Program-made: the position numbers and the translations under genes
The notes under the pieces: generated by a model
What the model saw: the letters and a program-made list of their open reading frames with translations, nothing else
The model's database searches: none
Told to the model about the DNA's origin: nothing
Source: Paenibacillus sp. FSL K6-1330
GTDB lineage: Bacteria > Bacillota > Bacilli > Paenibacillales > Paenibacillaceae
Length of the DNA stretch: 64,000 nt
Reading direction: 5' to 3'
NCBI RefSeq assembly: GCF_037976825.1
Contig: NZ_CP150269.1
Span: 5,841,501 to 5,905,500 of the forward strand
In this document: piece by piece, positions 24,969 to 33,222 of the stretch
How the letters are laid out: every line of letters begins with the position of its first letter
Position numbering within the stretch: the first letter of the stretch is position 1

Positions 24969-26864
24969 TTACCGATTCAATAGACTGCCCACATAACGCA
25001 GCAGCTCGTTCGCACATACCGGGCAATATCCATGCTCCTCGATCAGTCTGGAGCTAACCTCGTTGATCCGTTTCAACTGCACGGCATCCGGCGTTTTGGT
25101 CGAGGTTGTAATCTTGACGATATCCTTCAGGTCAGTGAACAGCTTCTTCTCAATCGCCTCGCGCAGGCGCTCATGATTGTGATACTCGAACTTTTTACCC
25201 TTCCGGGAATAAGCCGAGATGCGAATCATGATCTCTTCCCGAAAAGCCTTCTTCGCGTTTTCCGAGACGCCGATCTGCTCCTCGATCGAACGCATCAATC
25301 TTTCGTCCGGATCCATCTCTTCATCCGTTAACGGATCGCGAATTTTCGTCCAGTTGCAGAATGCTTCGATGTTATCCAAATAATTCTCGAACAGCGTCTT
25401 GGCAGACTCCTCGAAGGAATACACAAAGGCCTTCTGGACTTCCTTCTTCGCCAGATCATCATACTCCTTGCGTGCGGCGGCAATAAAATTCAGATAGCGC
25501 TCCCGCTCCTCCTTGGCAATCGAAGCATGCTGATCCAGCCCATCCTTGATCGCCCGCAGCATATCCAGCGCGTTAATGCACTGAAGATCCTGCTTAATCA
25601 AAGCACTGGATATCCGGTTAATGACATATCGCGGATCAATCCCGGACATGCCTTCTTCCAAATATTCATTCTGCATCTCTTTCAGGTCCGCTTCTTTATA
25701 CCCTTCGACTTCCACCCCATCGTACATCCGCATCTTCTTGATCAGATCCATCCCTTGCTTCTTCGTTTCCTTCAGACGCGTCAAAACGGAGAATATCGCG
25801 GCAGAACGAAGCGCGTGCGGCGCGATGTGAATATGCTTCATATCGCTTTGGCCGATCAGCTTCGAGTAGATCTTCTCCTCGTCGCTAACTCTCAGGTTAT
25901 ACGGAATCGGCATGACAATCATCCGCGATTGCAGCGCCTCATTTTTCTTATTCGCGATAAATGCTTTATACTCGGATTCGTTGGTGTGGGCCACAATCAG
26001 CTCATCGGCGCTAATTAGCGCAAACCGGCCCGCTTTAAAGTTCCCTTCCTGGGTCAGGGAGAGCAAATTCCACAGAAATTTCTCGTCGCATTTCAGCATC
26101 TCCTGGAATTCCATCAAACCGCGGTTCGCTTTGTTTAACTCGCCGTCAAAACGATAGGCCCGCGGATCCGATTCCGAGCCGTATTCCGTGATGGTGGAGA
26201 AATCGATGCTGCCGGTTAAATCGGCAATATCCTGCGACTTGGGATCGGACGGGCTGAATGTGCCGATGCCGACGCGGTTCTCCTCGGAGATTAACACCCG
26301 CTCGACTTCAACCTGTTCGATATCTCCGCCGTATTCGGTCTTGAGGCGAAGCTGGCAGGCCGGGCACAAATTGCCCTCGATCCGGACGCCAAGCTCCTTC
26401 TCGATTTCGGGTCTTAGCTCCAGTGGAATCAGATGCAGCGGCTCCTCCTGCATCGGGCAGCCGGATATCGCATATATAGCCCCCCGATCGGTACGGGAAT
26501 GCTTCTCCAGGCCGCGCTTCAGCAGCGTGACCAGCGTGGATTTCCCGCCGCTGACGGGCCCCATAAGCAGCAGTATGCGTTTGCGTACATCCAGTCTGCG
26601 GGCCGCGGAATGGAAATATTCCTCAACGAGTTTCTCAACAGCTCGGTCGAGACCGAAGATTTCCTGTTCAAAAAACTTATATTTTTTCTGACCCCCGCTC
26701 TCTTCGAAACCGTAGGATTCGATCATGTCATATACACGGGCATGTGCCGTCATGGCTGGAGAGGGATCCTTCTTAAGTATTTCAATGTATTCCCTGAATG
26801 TGCCGCTCCACGCCAAACGGTCGCCTTCTGCCCGATATGATGCTATGCGTTCGAAAATATCCAT
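24969..26864 (-). CDS. prkA: PrkA serine protein kinase / AAA+ protein
   Basis: A 631-residue cytosolic protein matching PrkA length exactly. The N-terminal AAA+ part has a Walker A motif GPVSGGKST (about 102-110). The C-terminal PrkA domain (about 385-625) is kinase-like. A CPVCANELLRY end is also seen. In B. subtilis it is made in the mother cell and affects sporulation. Kinase and Lon-like protease activities have both been reported. The start is ATG 26864 with AGGAGGT eight bases before it. A longer frame with ATG 48 codons upstream has no ribosome site. Confidence 0.94.
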   Translation of the reverse strand: MDIFERIASYRAEGDRLAWSGTFREYIEILKKDPSPAMTAHARVYDMIESYGFEESGGQKKYKFFEQEIFGLDRAVEKLVEEYFHSAARRLDVRKRILLLMGPVSGGKSTLVTLLKRGLEKHSRTDRGAIYAISGCPMQEEPLHLIPLELRPEIEKELGVRIEGNLCPACQLRLKTEYGGDIEQVEVERVLISEENRVGIGTFSPSDPKSQDIADLTGSIDFSTITEYGSESDPRAYRFDGELNKANRGLMEFQEMLKCDEKFLWNLLSLTQEGNFKAGRFALISADELIVAHTNESEYKAFIANKKNEALQSRMIVMPIPYNLRVSDEEKIYSKLIGQSDMKHIHIAPHALRSAAIFSVLTRLKETKKQGMDLIKKMRMYDGVEVEGYKEADLKEMQNEYLEEGMSGIDPRYVINRISSALIKQDLQCINALDMLRAIKDGLDQHASIAKEERERYLNFIAAARKEYDDLAKKEVQKAFVYSFEESAKTLFENYLDNIEAFCNWTKIRDPLTDEEMDPDERLMRSIEEQIGVSENAKKAFREEIMIRISAYSRKGKKFEYHNHERLREAIEKKLFTDLKDIVKITTSTKTPDAVQLKRINEVSSRLIEEHGYCPVCANELLRYVGSLLNR

Positions 26865-27129
26865 TTCGCTACCTCCTATGAGTCTGTTTATGGGGATTGG
26901 CTTCCATTCCACAGCGTCATTAGAAAACATTCCATTTTCGAAAAAGTGTATTACATACCTATGCGACTTGCTTGGAATAGTTGACCTTATTTTCGAAGTC
27001 ATGCGCATGCAATTTATCTAACCACCGGTCCATTCTACACTCGGGTACGCCACGCGAGCCGTCCCCATGCTATACTGAAATTACATTAACTTGACATTAA
27101 AGCATCTTTCGAATAAAAGGAGAGTCATC

Positions 27130-27906
27130 ATGGCGATAAAGCATGAAGCCGAGCTGTACGCTCCCCTGAAGGCCTTTTTTGAATTGAACGGATATGAAGT
27201 GAAAGGCGAGGTACGCAATTGCGATCTGGTCGGTATGAAAGAGGGCGCCGATGAACCGCTGATCGTGGAGCTGAAAAAAACATTCAATCTGGCCCTTCTG
27301 CTCCAAGGCATCGAGCGGTTGAAACTGACTCCTTACGTTTACCTGGCCGTCGAGAAGAGCCGGGCGAAGAAAGGAGCGGTCAATCAGCGCTGGGCGGATC
27401 TGACGGGGCTTTGCGGACGATTGGGATTGGGACTCATTACGGTCACCTTCTACAAAACCAAAGCGCCCTTCATCGAGGTGCTCTGTGAGCCGGAAATTGC
27501 GGTACAGAAGGGAAGGACAGCCATCAGGCGCAAGGAACGCCTGTTGTATGAATTCCGTGAGCGCAGCGGCGATTACAATACAGGTGGGGTAACGAGAGCC
27601 AAGCTGGTTACCGCTTATCGCGAAAAGACGCTGCGCGTGGCTGCTGCCATGAATGCGGCGGAAGTGGAGCAGCGGAGCTCGCGCGAATCTCAGGAGGGGC
27701 ATGAGCTTCAAGAAGGAACTGCCCCTGCGATACTGCCTGGTATTTCTCCCGCAGCTGTGCGGGATCGAAGCGGCGTTGGATCAGCGGCTGACATTCTGCA
27801 GCGCAATTACTACGGCTGGTTCCGTCGGGTGAGCCGCGGACGCTACGTGCTCACACCAGCAGGCGTACAGGCCCTGGCAGACTATGCTACCGTATTGAAA
27901 TCATAA
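27130..27906 (+). CDS. DUF2161 PD-(D/E)XK nuclease-fold protein
   Basis: A 258-residue protein with the PD-(D/E)XK core: Asp32 in CDLVG and the pair Glu47-x-Lys49 in VELKK. A second part of about 100 residues ends with GWFRRVSRGRYVLTPAG, which looks like a winged helix. The core suggests a metal-dependent nuclease or phosphodiesterase, but no activity is established for the family. AAGGAGAG precedes ATG 27130. The frame opens 13 codons earlier without a ribosome site. It is divergent from prkA and convergent with the aminotransferase. No restriction or repair genes are near. Confidence 0.8.
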   Translation: MAIKHEAELYAPLKAFFELNGYEVKGEVRNCDLVGMKEGADEPLIVELKKTFNLALLLQGIERLKLTPYVYLAVEKSRAKKGAVNQRWADLTGLCGRLGLGLITVTFYKTKAPFIEVLCEPEIAVQKGRTAIRRKERLLYEFRERSGDYNTGGVTRAKLVTAYREKTLRVAAAMNAAEVEQRSSRESQEGHELQEGTAPAILPGISPAAVRDRSGVGSAADILQRNYYGWFRRVSRGRYVLTPAGVQALADYATVLKS

Positions 27907-27953
27907 ATTCTGGATGCAGACCTTCGAACAAGTAAATATTCGCCCATGAAAAA

Positions 27954-28013
27954 AAGCCGCTGATTCTCTTCCGAACCTGAAATCAGGCTCCATCAGCAGC
28001 TTTGTTATGTTAT
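27954..28013. terminator. Bidirectional terminator, DUF2161 gene and aminotransferase gene
   Basis: AAAGC-GCTGAT pairs with ATCAGC-GCTTT with one internal mismatch, and CCTGA/TCAGG forms an inner stem. Flanked by A-rich and T-rich runs. Confidence 0.65.
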
Positions 28014-28043
28014 ACACGATTCGTAAAAAGAAACCTTCCATGT

Positions 28044-29258
28044 CTAATTCCGGGCTGTAAATTCCATTACGGCCTCGCTGATGAGATTCATACCGAGCAG
28101 CAGCTCATCCCGCCCCGGATGCGTAAAATTCAGCCGGATACACTCACGGGTATGATCAGCTGCCGAGCACATCGAGCCTGGCAGGAAAGCGGCTCCTTTT
28201 AATAGAGTAGCTCTTAGGAGCGCATCCCCATTCAATCCCGGAGGTAGCCGTACCCAGAGAAACATCCCCCCGGGAGGCACTGCATACTTCGAATCCTTCC
28301 ACGCGCTGCGTTTCAGCAGTTCCACCATCAGCTTGAGCCTCGTTGCGTATTCCCGATTAAGCATGCCGATATGATCTTCCAGCTTAAAATGCTTCGATTC
28401 CAGCAGATGGTGCAGCATCCGCTGGTTCAGCATGCTGGATTGCCAGTCGGCCATCTGCTTCACGGCCGTCATCATCTCAATCAAGCGCCGGTTCCCAGCA
28501 GCCCATCCCGTACGCAGCGCTGGCGCAACGGTTTTACTGAACGAGCCCACATACAGAACATGTCCTCCCTGCGGCTCCTCAAGTGAGAAGATGGAAGGAA
28601 TTCGGGGCTTCGGATTCTTGGGATCCGCAAAATAAAGATCACCGTAAGAATCATCCTCCACAATAAGAAGTCCGTGTGAGATACACAGCTCCAGCACCTG
28701 CTTACGCCGTTCCAAACTCCACATCACGCCTGTCGGATTGGTAAAATTGGGCGCAGCCATAAGCAGCTTCGGCTTGTGCTGCCGAATCATGTTCTCCAGG
28801 TGCTCCGGCAGCATTCCGTCTTGATCTCCCTCCACAGGCACGATGACGGCACCTTGGAGGCGCAGCACCTGGAGCAGTCCTGGTGAGGTTGGATTCTCCA
28901 CCAGTACCGGGTCGCCCGGGTCCACATACACCCTGACCAGCAAATCGATGGCCTGCTGGGTGCCCGTTGTCAGCAAAATATGCTGAGGCAGGACACTCAG
29001 GCCTTTACGCCGGGAAAAATCCTCGCTCAGCCACTCCCGCAGCGGCCCATACCCTTCTGCCTCACCGTACTGCAAGGCGAGCGGGTCCTCGGAGAGCACC
29101 GATGTCGCAGCTTCTGCCAGTGAATGCAAAGGAAACAATTCTTCAGCCGGCAGCTCTTCTGCCAAGGAAATAAAAGAATCCCGCTTCGCAAGTTCCCTGA
29201 TATCGCGCAGCGGGGATGACAAAAGGGTCTGTGCACGGGAAGCAAAGGAAAACTGCAT
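28044..29258 (-). CDS. PLP-dependent class I/II aminotransferase
   Basis: A cytosolic fold-type I aminotransferase of 404 residues related to 2-aminoadipate/LysN-like enzymes and the catalytic half of MocR regulators, but with no DNA-binding domain. The PLP lysine is K242 in SFSKTVAPALRTGW. The NFTNPTG motif and the DDSYGDLYF cofactor Asp-Tyr segment are present. GAGGAGGGA precedes ATG 29258. It is monocistronic and the substrate is unknown. Confidence 0.88.
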   Translation of the reverse strand: MQFSFASRAQTLLSSPLRDIRELAKRDSFISLAEELPAEELFPLHSLAEAATSVLSEDPLALQYGEAEGYGPLREWLSEDFSRRKGLSVLPQHILLTTGTQQAIDLLVRVYVDPGDPVLVENPTSPGLLQVLRLQGAVIVPVEGDQDGMLPEHLENMIRQHKPKLLMAAPNFTNPTGVMWSLERRKQVLELCISHGLLIVEDDSYGDLYFADPKNPKPRIPSIFSLEEPQGGHVLYVGSFSKTVAPALRTGWAAGNRRLIEMMTAVKQMADWQSSMLNQRMLHHLLESKHFKLEDHIGMLNREYATRLKLMVELLKRSAWKDSKYAVPPGGMFLWVRLPPGLNGDALLRATLLKGAAFLPGSMCSAADHTRECIRLNFTHPGRDELLLGMNLISEAVMEFTARN

Positions 29259-29368
29259 GGAAGTCCCTCCTCTAACCGTTATCAAAACCTCGGTTTTGTA
29301 TTCAGGAGCCTCTTAACAACCTCTAAAAGGTATTCCTGATATTTATATATTATAACCATAATCCTGCA

Positions 29369-30025
29369 TTAGGCATAAATTTGCCGGCCTTGGCGGGTGT
29401 AGAGAGCATATTTCTCGATCGCCTGCGCACGAGTGGATACCCCCAGCTTCACATAGATTTTGCGGAGGTAATTGTCAATTGAGCGGCGGCTTACCTGAAT
29501 TTCCATGGCGATTTTGTCGTATGTAATGCCCTGGACGATCCGTTCCATTATAAAAGCCTCCGTCTCGGAGAGCTGGAGTCCGCCTTCATTCATTGCAGAG
29601 GCCGTTAACGGCCAGATGCCTTGCCTTACCCAGTCGAGCGGCAGCGAGGCAACGCCTTCCCGGAGTCCTGTAATCATATGTATGAGCTGAAAGGTGGATG
29701 CCTGTTTGGACAATAGGCCGCTTGCACCGCGGCTGATCAAGGATTGCAGTAACGGAAGGCCATCATTATCGGTCATAATGACGACATGGGTCTTAGGGGA
29801 CAGCTGCTTCATCTGCTCCAATACGGCTTCCGAGGTATGTTCCGACAAATGATAATCCAATAGTACCAAGTCAGGAAGCAAATCCCCGACCATTCGAAGC
29901 CCTTCTGAATCCGAGGATGTCATTCCCTCAACCAGCAGATCCTGCTGCTCTTCCAAAATCAATTTTGTGCCCAGCATGCTTGTAGGTTGACTGCCAACGA
30001 TAACTACCCGCCAAACCTGATTCAT
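29369..30025 (-). CDS. NarL/LuxR-type response regulator (orphan)
   Basis: A 218-residue regulator with an N-terminal receiver domain (phospho-acceptor Asp in VLLDYHLS, about residue 57; conserved Lys in LLSKQAS) and a C-terminal LuxR helix-turn-helix with ETEAFIMERIVQGITYDKIA. Two positions usually conserved near the start of the receiver (acidic DD pair) read VIVGSQPTS, so the Mg2+ pocket is incomplete and phosphorylation may be abnormal. No histidine kinase is adjacent. AGGAGGT lies about 10 bases before the ATG. Its targets are unknown. Confidence 0.87.
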   Translation of the reverse strand: MNQVWRVVIVGSQPTSMLGTKLILEEQQDLLVEGMTSSDSEGLRMVGDLLPDLVLLDYHLSEHTSEAVLEQMKQLSPKTHVVIMTDNDGLPLLQSLISRGASGLLSKQASTFQLIHMITGLREGVASLPLDWVRQGIWPLTASAMNEGGLQLSETEAFIMERIVQGITYDKIAMEIQVSRRSIDNYLRKIYVKLGVSTRAQAIEKYALYTRQGRQIYA

Positions 30026-30400
30026 TTTCTAATAGACCTCCTGTATCAGCAAACTTGAATCTCTAGTATCTCTATTAAGTAAGCGCCGTCAATTTCTTAC
30101 ATATCCGGTATTGCGAATCTCCGTTGTTTGCAGATATGGATAGACGCAATTCGGGGCTGCCATTCGTGTAGAAATAAGGTTAATTAATCCTATAGGCGCA
30201 GGGCCTTTGACGGTATGCATGGCGAATGTCTTATATGTATCCTGTTTGATAATCAAATCTATACAGATTGTATCCCACTCTATCTTTCTAGGCAATCTAT
30301 TTTTCATAAAAACAAGTGCTATTAGTTCGTCTTTGCGAAAGTAATCCTGACATGTTAGAATGAAATTTGGAAAAAATGATAGTTTTTGAGGGGTGATGAA
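30026..30400. other. AT-rich intergenic region without a supported gene
   Basis: 375 bases between divergent genes. A 123-codon open frame on the minus strand has no ribosome site and overlaps the next gene. I find no clear terminator. Presumably it contains divergent promoters. Confidence 0.5.
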
Positions 30401-30814
30401 ATGCCATTGTTGGAGCAGGAACACAATACCCCCTATAAATCCCGTGAGGAAACGCAGCAAAAGGGGCCATCCACCAAATGGTTCTGGGTATTTTGGATTG
30501 TTCTCATCGGGCTGGGTACCACCGCAGCCTACCTATATAGTAATCACTTGAAAGAGCAAGTCGTGGTGCAGCTGCAGCAGGATACGCGCCAGAAGATGGC
30601 GGCATTCAAAGCGGAGTACGACCAAAGGTTTAACGAGCTGGTTCAGGAAATGGACGAGATGCAGAGCAAGGTTCAGTCGTTTAATGAGCTGCTGACCTTT
30701 ACCAAGGATCAGGCTAGCGGCAAAACGGACAACAGCAACAAGCTGTACAGTCAGCTAAGCCAAGTTGAGAAACAGCTGAAAGAGCTGGAACGCAAGATGG
30801 AGCTGCTGAAGTGA
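30401..30814 (+). CDS. Single-pass membrane protein with coiled coil
   Basis: A 137-residue protein. A polar N-terminus of about 27 residues is followed by one helix (about 28-48, WFWVFWIVLIGLG) and then a long Gln/Glu/Lys-rich coiled coil reaching the C-terminus. GAGGGGTG is 6 bases before the ATG. Its stop overlaps the GTG of the next gene as GTGA, so the two are translationally coupled. It may anchor or organise the glycosidase encoded next. I do not recognise a named family. Confidence 0.8.
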   Translation: MPLLEQEHNTPYKSREETQQKGPSTKWFWVFWIVLIGLGTTAAYLYSNHLKEQVVVQLQQDTRQKMAAFKAEYDQRFNELVQEMDEMQSKVQSFNELLTFTKDQASGKTDNSNKLYSQLSQVEKQLKELERKMELLK

Positions 30815-31896
30815 GAACACTGAAGTATATCCGTCCCAAGCAGTTAAATCGTACATTTATGCTGGCCATTGCACCTTTTATCGGAATGCTGCTATGTATG
30901 TGGTTAATTACGGAACCGCCGCACCTGTCGCACGAAACAGCGGAGTACATACCATCCGGCAGCATATCAGAACAGTCCGCCGTAATCAAACAGGATTTGG
31001 ATCAAGCCGCTGTCTATGCGGAACAGACGATATCCTCCATTGAAAAAACGGCCAAGCTCTATCGGCAAACGACCGCCACGGTAGGAACCATTCTGCAATC
31101 AGCGGAAGCACAAGCTTCACGCCCGGAGCAAATCTATAATCGCCGGATCACAACCAAACTGGGTGTCCCTATTGAAACGGTCAACAGTGACCGGATTCGA
31201 ATTGAGTTATACAAGATCAACCCGGGTACTTATCACGGATATGCGATGAAGGTCAAATTGAAGGATCCTTCCGCGATGAAGATGTCGCTAGGCAGCGAAA
31301 GCGGCAGGCCCGGGTCCGTAGAAACCACCATGCGTGCCGTAAGCCGGCATGGTGCGGTTGCAGGGATTAATGCCGGTGGATACGCTGACGGGAACGGGGG
31401 CAGACATCCACTGAGCACAACCTATTATGATGGCAAATACGTCTCAGGGTTTCAACCGAGCTTTAAGGATCTTGCCTTTGTCGGCATGAGCAAATCCGGC
31501 AAGCTGATCGGTGGCAAGTTCTACAGCCAGAGCGAGCTTGACCGGCTCGATCCCATGTTCGGTGCTACCTTTGTACCCGTGCTGCTCCAAAACGGCAGTA
31601 AAACAACAATTCCCGAGAAATGGAGAACGACCCCTGGCCGGGCACCGCGTACCGTCATCGGCAATTACAAGGACGATCAGTTGCTCATCCTGGTTACCGA
31701 AGGATATGACGAGAAGGGCAAATCGGGAGCCACGCTGCAAGAGCTGCAGAACAAGCTTAAAAATTTGGGCGTGATTGACGCTTATAATCTCGATGGCGGC
31801 GGGTCCGCATCCCTAATCCTAAACGGCCGGGTCGTGAACAAACCGTCGGACGGAAATCTGCGCCCGGTACCCACGCACTTCTTATTTTTCAAATGA
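30811..31896 (+). CDS. Phosphodiester glycosidase (NAGPA-like) family protein
   Basis: A 361-residue exported or membrane-anchored protein. It has one N-terminal helix (about 18-35), a coiled linker (about 50-105), then an NAGPA-like domain with GINAGGY, APRTVIG and the end motif NLDGGGSASL. The family includes the enzyme that uncovers mannose-6-phosphate signals, and bacterial members linked to exopolysaccharide or teichoic acid phosphodiesters. The start is GTG 30811, overlapping the stop of the coiled-coil gene. The likely place of action is the outer cell surface. The substrate is not known. Confidence 0.87.
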   Translation: MRTLKYIRPKQLNRTFMLAIAPFIGMLLCMWLITEPPHLSHETAEYIPSGSISEQSAVIKQDLDQAAVYAEQTISSIEKTAKLYRQTTATVGTILQSAEAQASRPEQIYNRRITTKLGVPIETVNSDRIRIELYKINPGTYHGYAMKVKLKDPSAMKMSLGSESGRPGSVETTMRAVSRHGAVAGINAGGYADGNGGRHPLSTTYYDGKYVSGFQPSFKDLAFVGMSKSGKLIGGKFYSQSELDRLDPMFGATFVPVLLQNGSKTTIPEKWRTTPGRAPRTVIGNYKDDQLLILVTEGYDEKGKSGATLQELQNKLKNLGVIDAYNLDGGGSASLILNGRVVNKPSDGNLRPVPTHFLFFK

Positions 31897-31976
31897 TAGA
31901 ATCGGCACTAATATTGTCGTTTATTTTTTGGCTCAAGGTGGTTATAATAAGGTTAGCTTAGCAGGAGGTGGCAAGA

Positions 31977-32081
31977 ATGTCGTTCTCATTAACATTTTGG
32001 ATCGTCATGCTCGTATTCGCCCTTTACATGGTTGGCATTTGGACCGCGGCATACAATGATGATAAAACCAAAGGCCTGTAA
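31977..32081 (+). CDS. 34-residue single-helix membrane peptide
   Basis: ATG 31977 follows a perfect AGGAGGTGG by 6 bases and encodes 34 residues. It has a hydrophobic helix (about 4-25) with FWIVMLVFALYMVGIW, then a charged tail ending DDKTKGL. A TATAAT at 31943-31948 lies upstream and a hairpin with a U-tract follows at 32087-32119, so it looks like an independent small transcript. I do not recognise the family. Regulatory membrane peptides and spore membrane peptides are possible roles. Confidence 0.65.
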   Translation: MSFSLTFWIVMLVFALYMVGIWTAAYNDDKTKGL

Positions 32082-32086
32082 GGCGT

Positions 32087-32119
32087 CTCCCTCGTATATC
32101 GGGGGAGTTTTATTTTTTT
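32087..32119 (+). terminator. Terminator of the 34-residue peptide gene
   Basis: CTCCC pairs with GGGAG (loop about 10), followed by TTTTATTTTTTT. Confidence 0.7.
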
Positions 32120-32125
32120 GAGGAA

Positions 32126-32153
32126 CAAAAAAGGCACCGCTCATTAGCGATGC
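32126..32153 (-). terminator. Terminator of the abrB-family gene
   Basis: On the minus strand GCATCGCT pairs with AGCGGTGC (loop AATG, one G-U pair), followed by CTTTTTTG. Confidence 0.8.
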
Positions 32154-32177
32154 ACAAAAGGTAATTCATTTGAGGTA

Positions 32178-32432
32178 CTAGGCATGTTTCGGAAGCTGCT
32201 GCATTTCGGACATGCATTGTGAACAGATATAGCGCTCTTTAAACTCGCTAACTCCGTCCATAGAACCACAGAAGACGCATTTCGGACGATAGCGCTCCAA
32301 TATAATATGGTCCCCCTGTACAAGAATTTCTACGGGATCCCCCTCGTTCATTTGATATCTCTTGCGTAGAGACTTAGGCAGAACGATTCTTCCCAGCTGA
32401 TCAACTTTACGAACAACACCAGCAGGTTTCAT
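32178..32432 (-). CDS. AbrB-family transition-state regulator with C-terminal zinc ribbon
   Basis: An 84-residue DNA-binding protein. Residues 1-50 form the AbrB swapped-hairpin domain (GVVRKVDQLGRIVLPKSLRK). The C-terminal part has two CxxC knuckles, CVFC at about 52-55 and CSQC at about 70-73, which suggests a small zinc-binding domain in place of the B. subtilis AbrB multimerisation domain. AGAGGTG precedes the ATG. The promoter carries Spo0A boxes, as the abrB promoter does in Bacillus, so it probably acts in the growth-to-sporulation transition. Its direct targets are not predictable. Confidence 0.88.
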   Translation of the reverse strand: MKPAGVVRKVDQLGRIVLPKSLRKRYQMNEGDPVEILVQGDHIILERYRPKCVFCGSMDGVSEFKERYICSQCMSEMQQLPKHA

Positions 32433-32505
32433 AACGATTGTACACCTCTTTCATTTTCAACAAGTGATTTCTGACACCACAGTTCAGAACTGATAACAAG
32501 GGCCT

Positions 32506-32535
32506 AGTATAATAGTTCGATAAAAAGTTGTCGAA
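32506..32535 (-). promoter_or_regulatory. abrB-type promoter with overlapping Spo0A boxes
   Basis: On the minus strand TCGACA (-35, plus 32529-32534) and TATACT (-10, plus 32506-32511) are 17 bp apart. A perfect 0A box, TGTCGAA on the plus strand (32529-32535), covers the -35. A one-mismatch box, TATCGAA on the minus strand (plus 32516-32522), lies in the spacer. Bound Spo0A~P would block polymerase. The expected start point is about 67 bases before the ATG. Confidence 0.7.
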
Positions 32536-32628
32536 TCCTGCTGGAAATTAAGAATTTCTTAGTTTTTTTCAATATCAACTAGGTATACTGGATGATATTC
32601 CCCAAAAAACTCAAAGTTTTGCAAAAAC

Positions 32629-33093
32629 TTATTCCATACCCGGGAAATCCAATTGACGCAGTGCTTCATATACCATAATCGCTGCAGAGTTGGATAAATT
32701 CAAAGAACGCACCTTATCGGTCATCGGCATGCGGATGCAATGCTCGCTATTCGCGGCTAGCAGCTCCGGCGGCAATCCCTTGGTTTCTTTGCCAAACACC
32801 AAAAAATCCCCGTCTTGATATTCAATGTCCATGTAACGCTTGGTAGCCTTCGTCGTGGCGTAGTAATAACGTCCTTCCGGATAGAGCGCCTGCAACTCCT
32901 CAAAGGAATCGTGATATTCAATATGTACGGCATACCAGTAATCCAGCCCGGCCCGCTTTAATGTCTTGTCGTCTGTATTAAAACCGAGCGGACGGACCAG
33001 GTGCAGATGTGTGCCCGTTGCGGCGCAAGTTCTGGCGATATTGCCCGTATTGGCTGGAATTTCCGGTTCGACTAGTACGATGTGTAATGCCAT
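32629..33093 (-). CDS. trmL: tRNA (cytidine/uridine-34-2'-O)-methyltransferase
   Basis: It methylates the wobble nucleotide 2'-OH of tRNA-Leu species using S-adenosylmethionine. The 154-residue SPOUT enzyme starts HIVLVEPEIPANTGNIARTC, then has LVFGKETKGLP (about 98-108) and RSLNLSNSAAIMVYE (about 129-143), the three SPOUT motifs of the minimal TrmL form. AAGGTGG precedes the ATG. It lies downstream of serC on the same strand, after the serC terminator. Confidence 0.94.
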   Translation of the reverse strand: MALHIVLVEPEIPANTGNIARTCAATGTHLHLVRPLGFNTDDKTLKRAGLDYWYAVHIEYHDSFEELQALYPEGRYYYATTKATKRYMDIEYQDGDFLVFGKETKGLPPELLAANSEHCIRMPMTDKVRSLNLSNSAAIMVYEALRQLDFPGME

Positions 33094-33169
33094 GTTGATA
33101 AGTCCACCTTTTCTTCTGTTTTATTTTTATTATAACCGATTCCTTCCCGATTTCCCGGGATATCCAGAA

Positions 33170-33200
33170 ATAACCTTCCGCTGAACCGGCGGAAGGTTAT
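33170..33200 (-). terminator. Terminator of serC
   Basis: A 12-bp stem ATAACCTTCCGC/GCGGAAGGTTAT with a 7-base loop, followed on the minus strand by TTCTGG. It lies 23 bases after the serC stop. Confidence 0.7.
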
Positions 33201-33222
33201 CATTGTGTAATCTTGTATGATT

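Noticed and set aside
26865..27008. 48-codon extension of prkA
   Set aside because: The 631-residue form from ATG 26864 has an ideal ribosome site and the family's length. The extension has no similarity.
30089..30460. 123-codon minus-strand open frame in the gap before the coiled-coil gene
   Set aside because: No ribosome site at any start, overlaps the ribosome site and first codons of the next gene, no recognisable motif. Probably chance.
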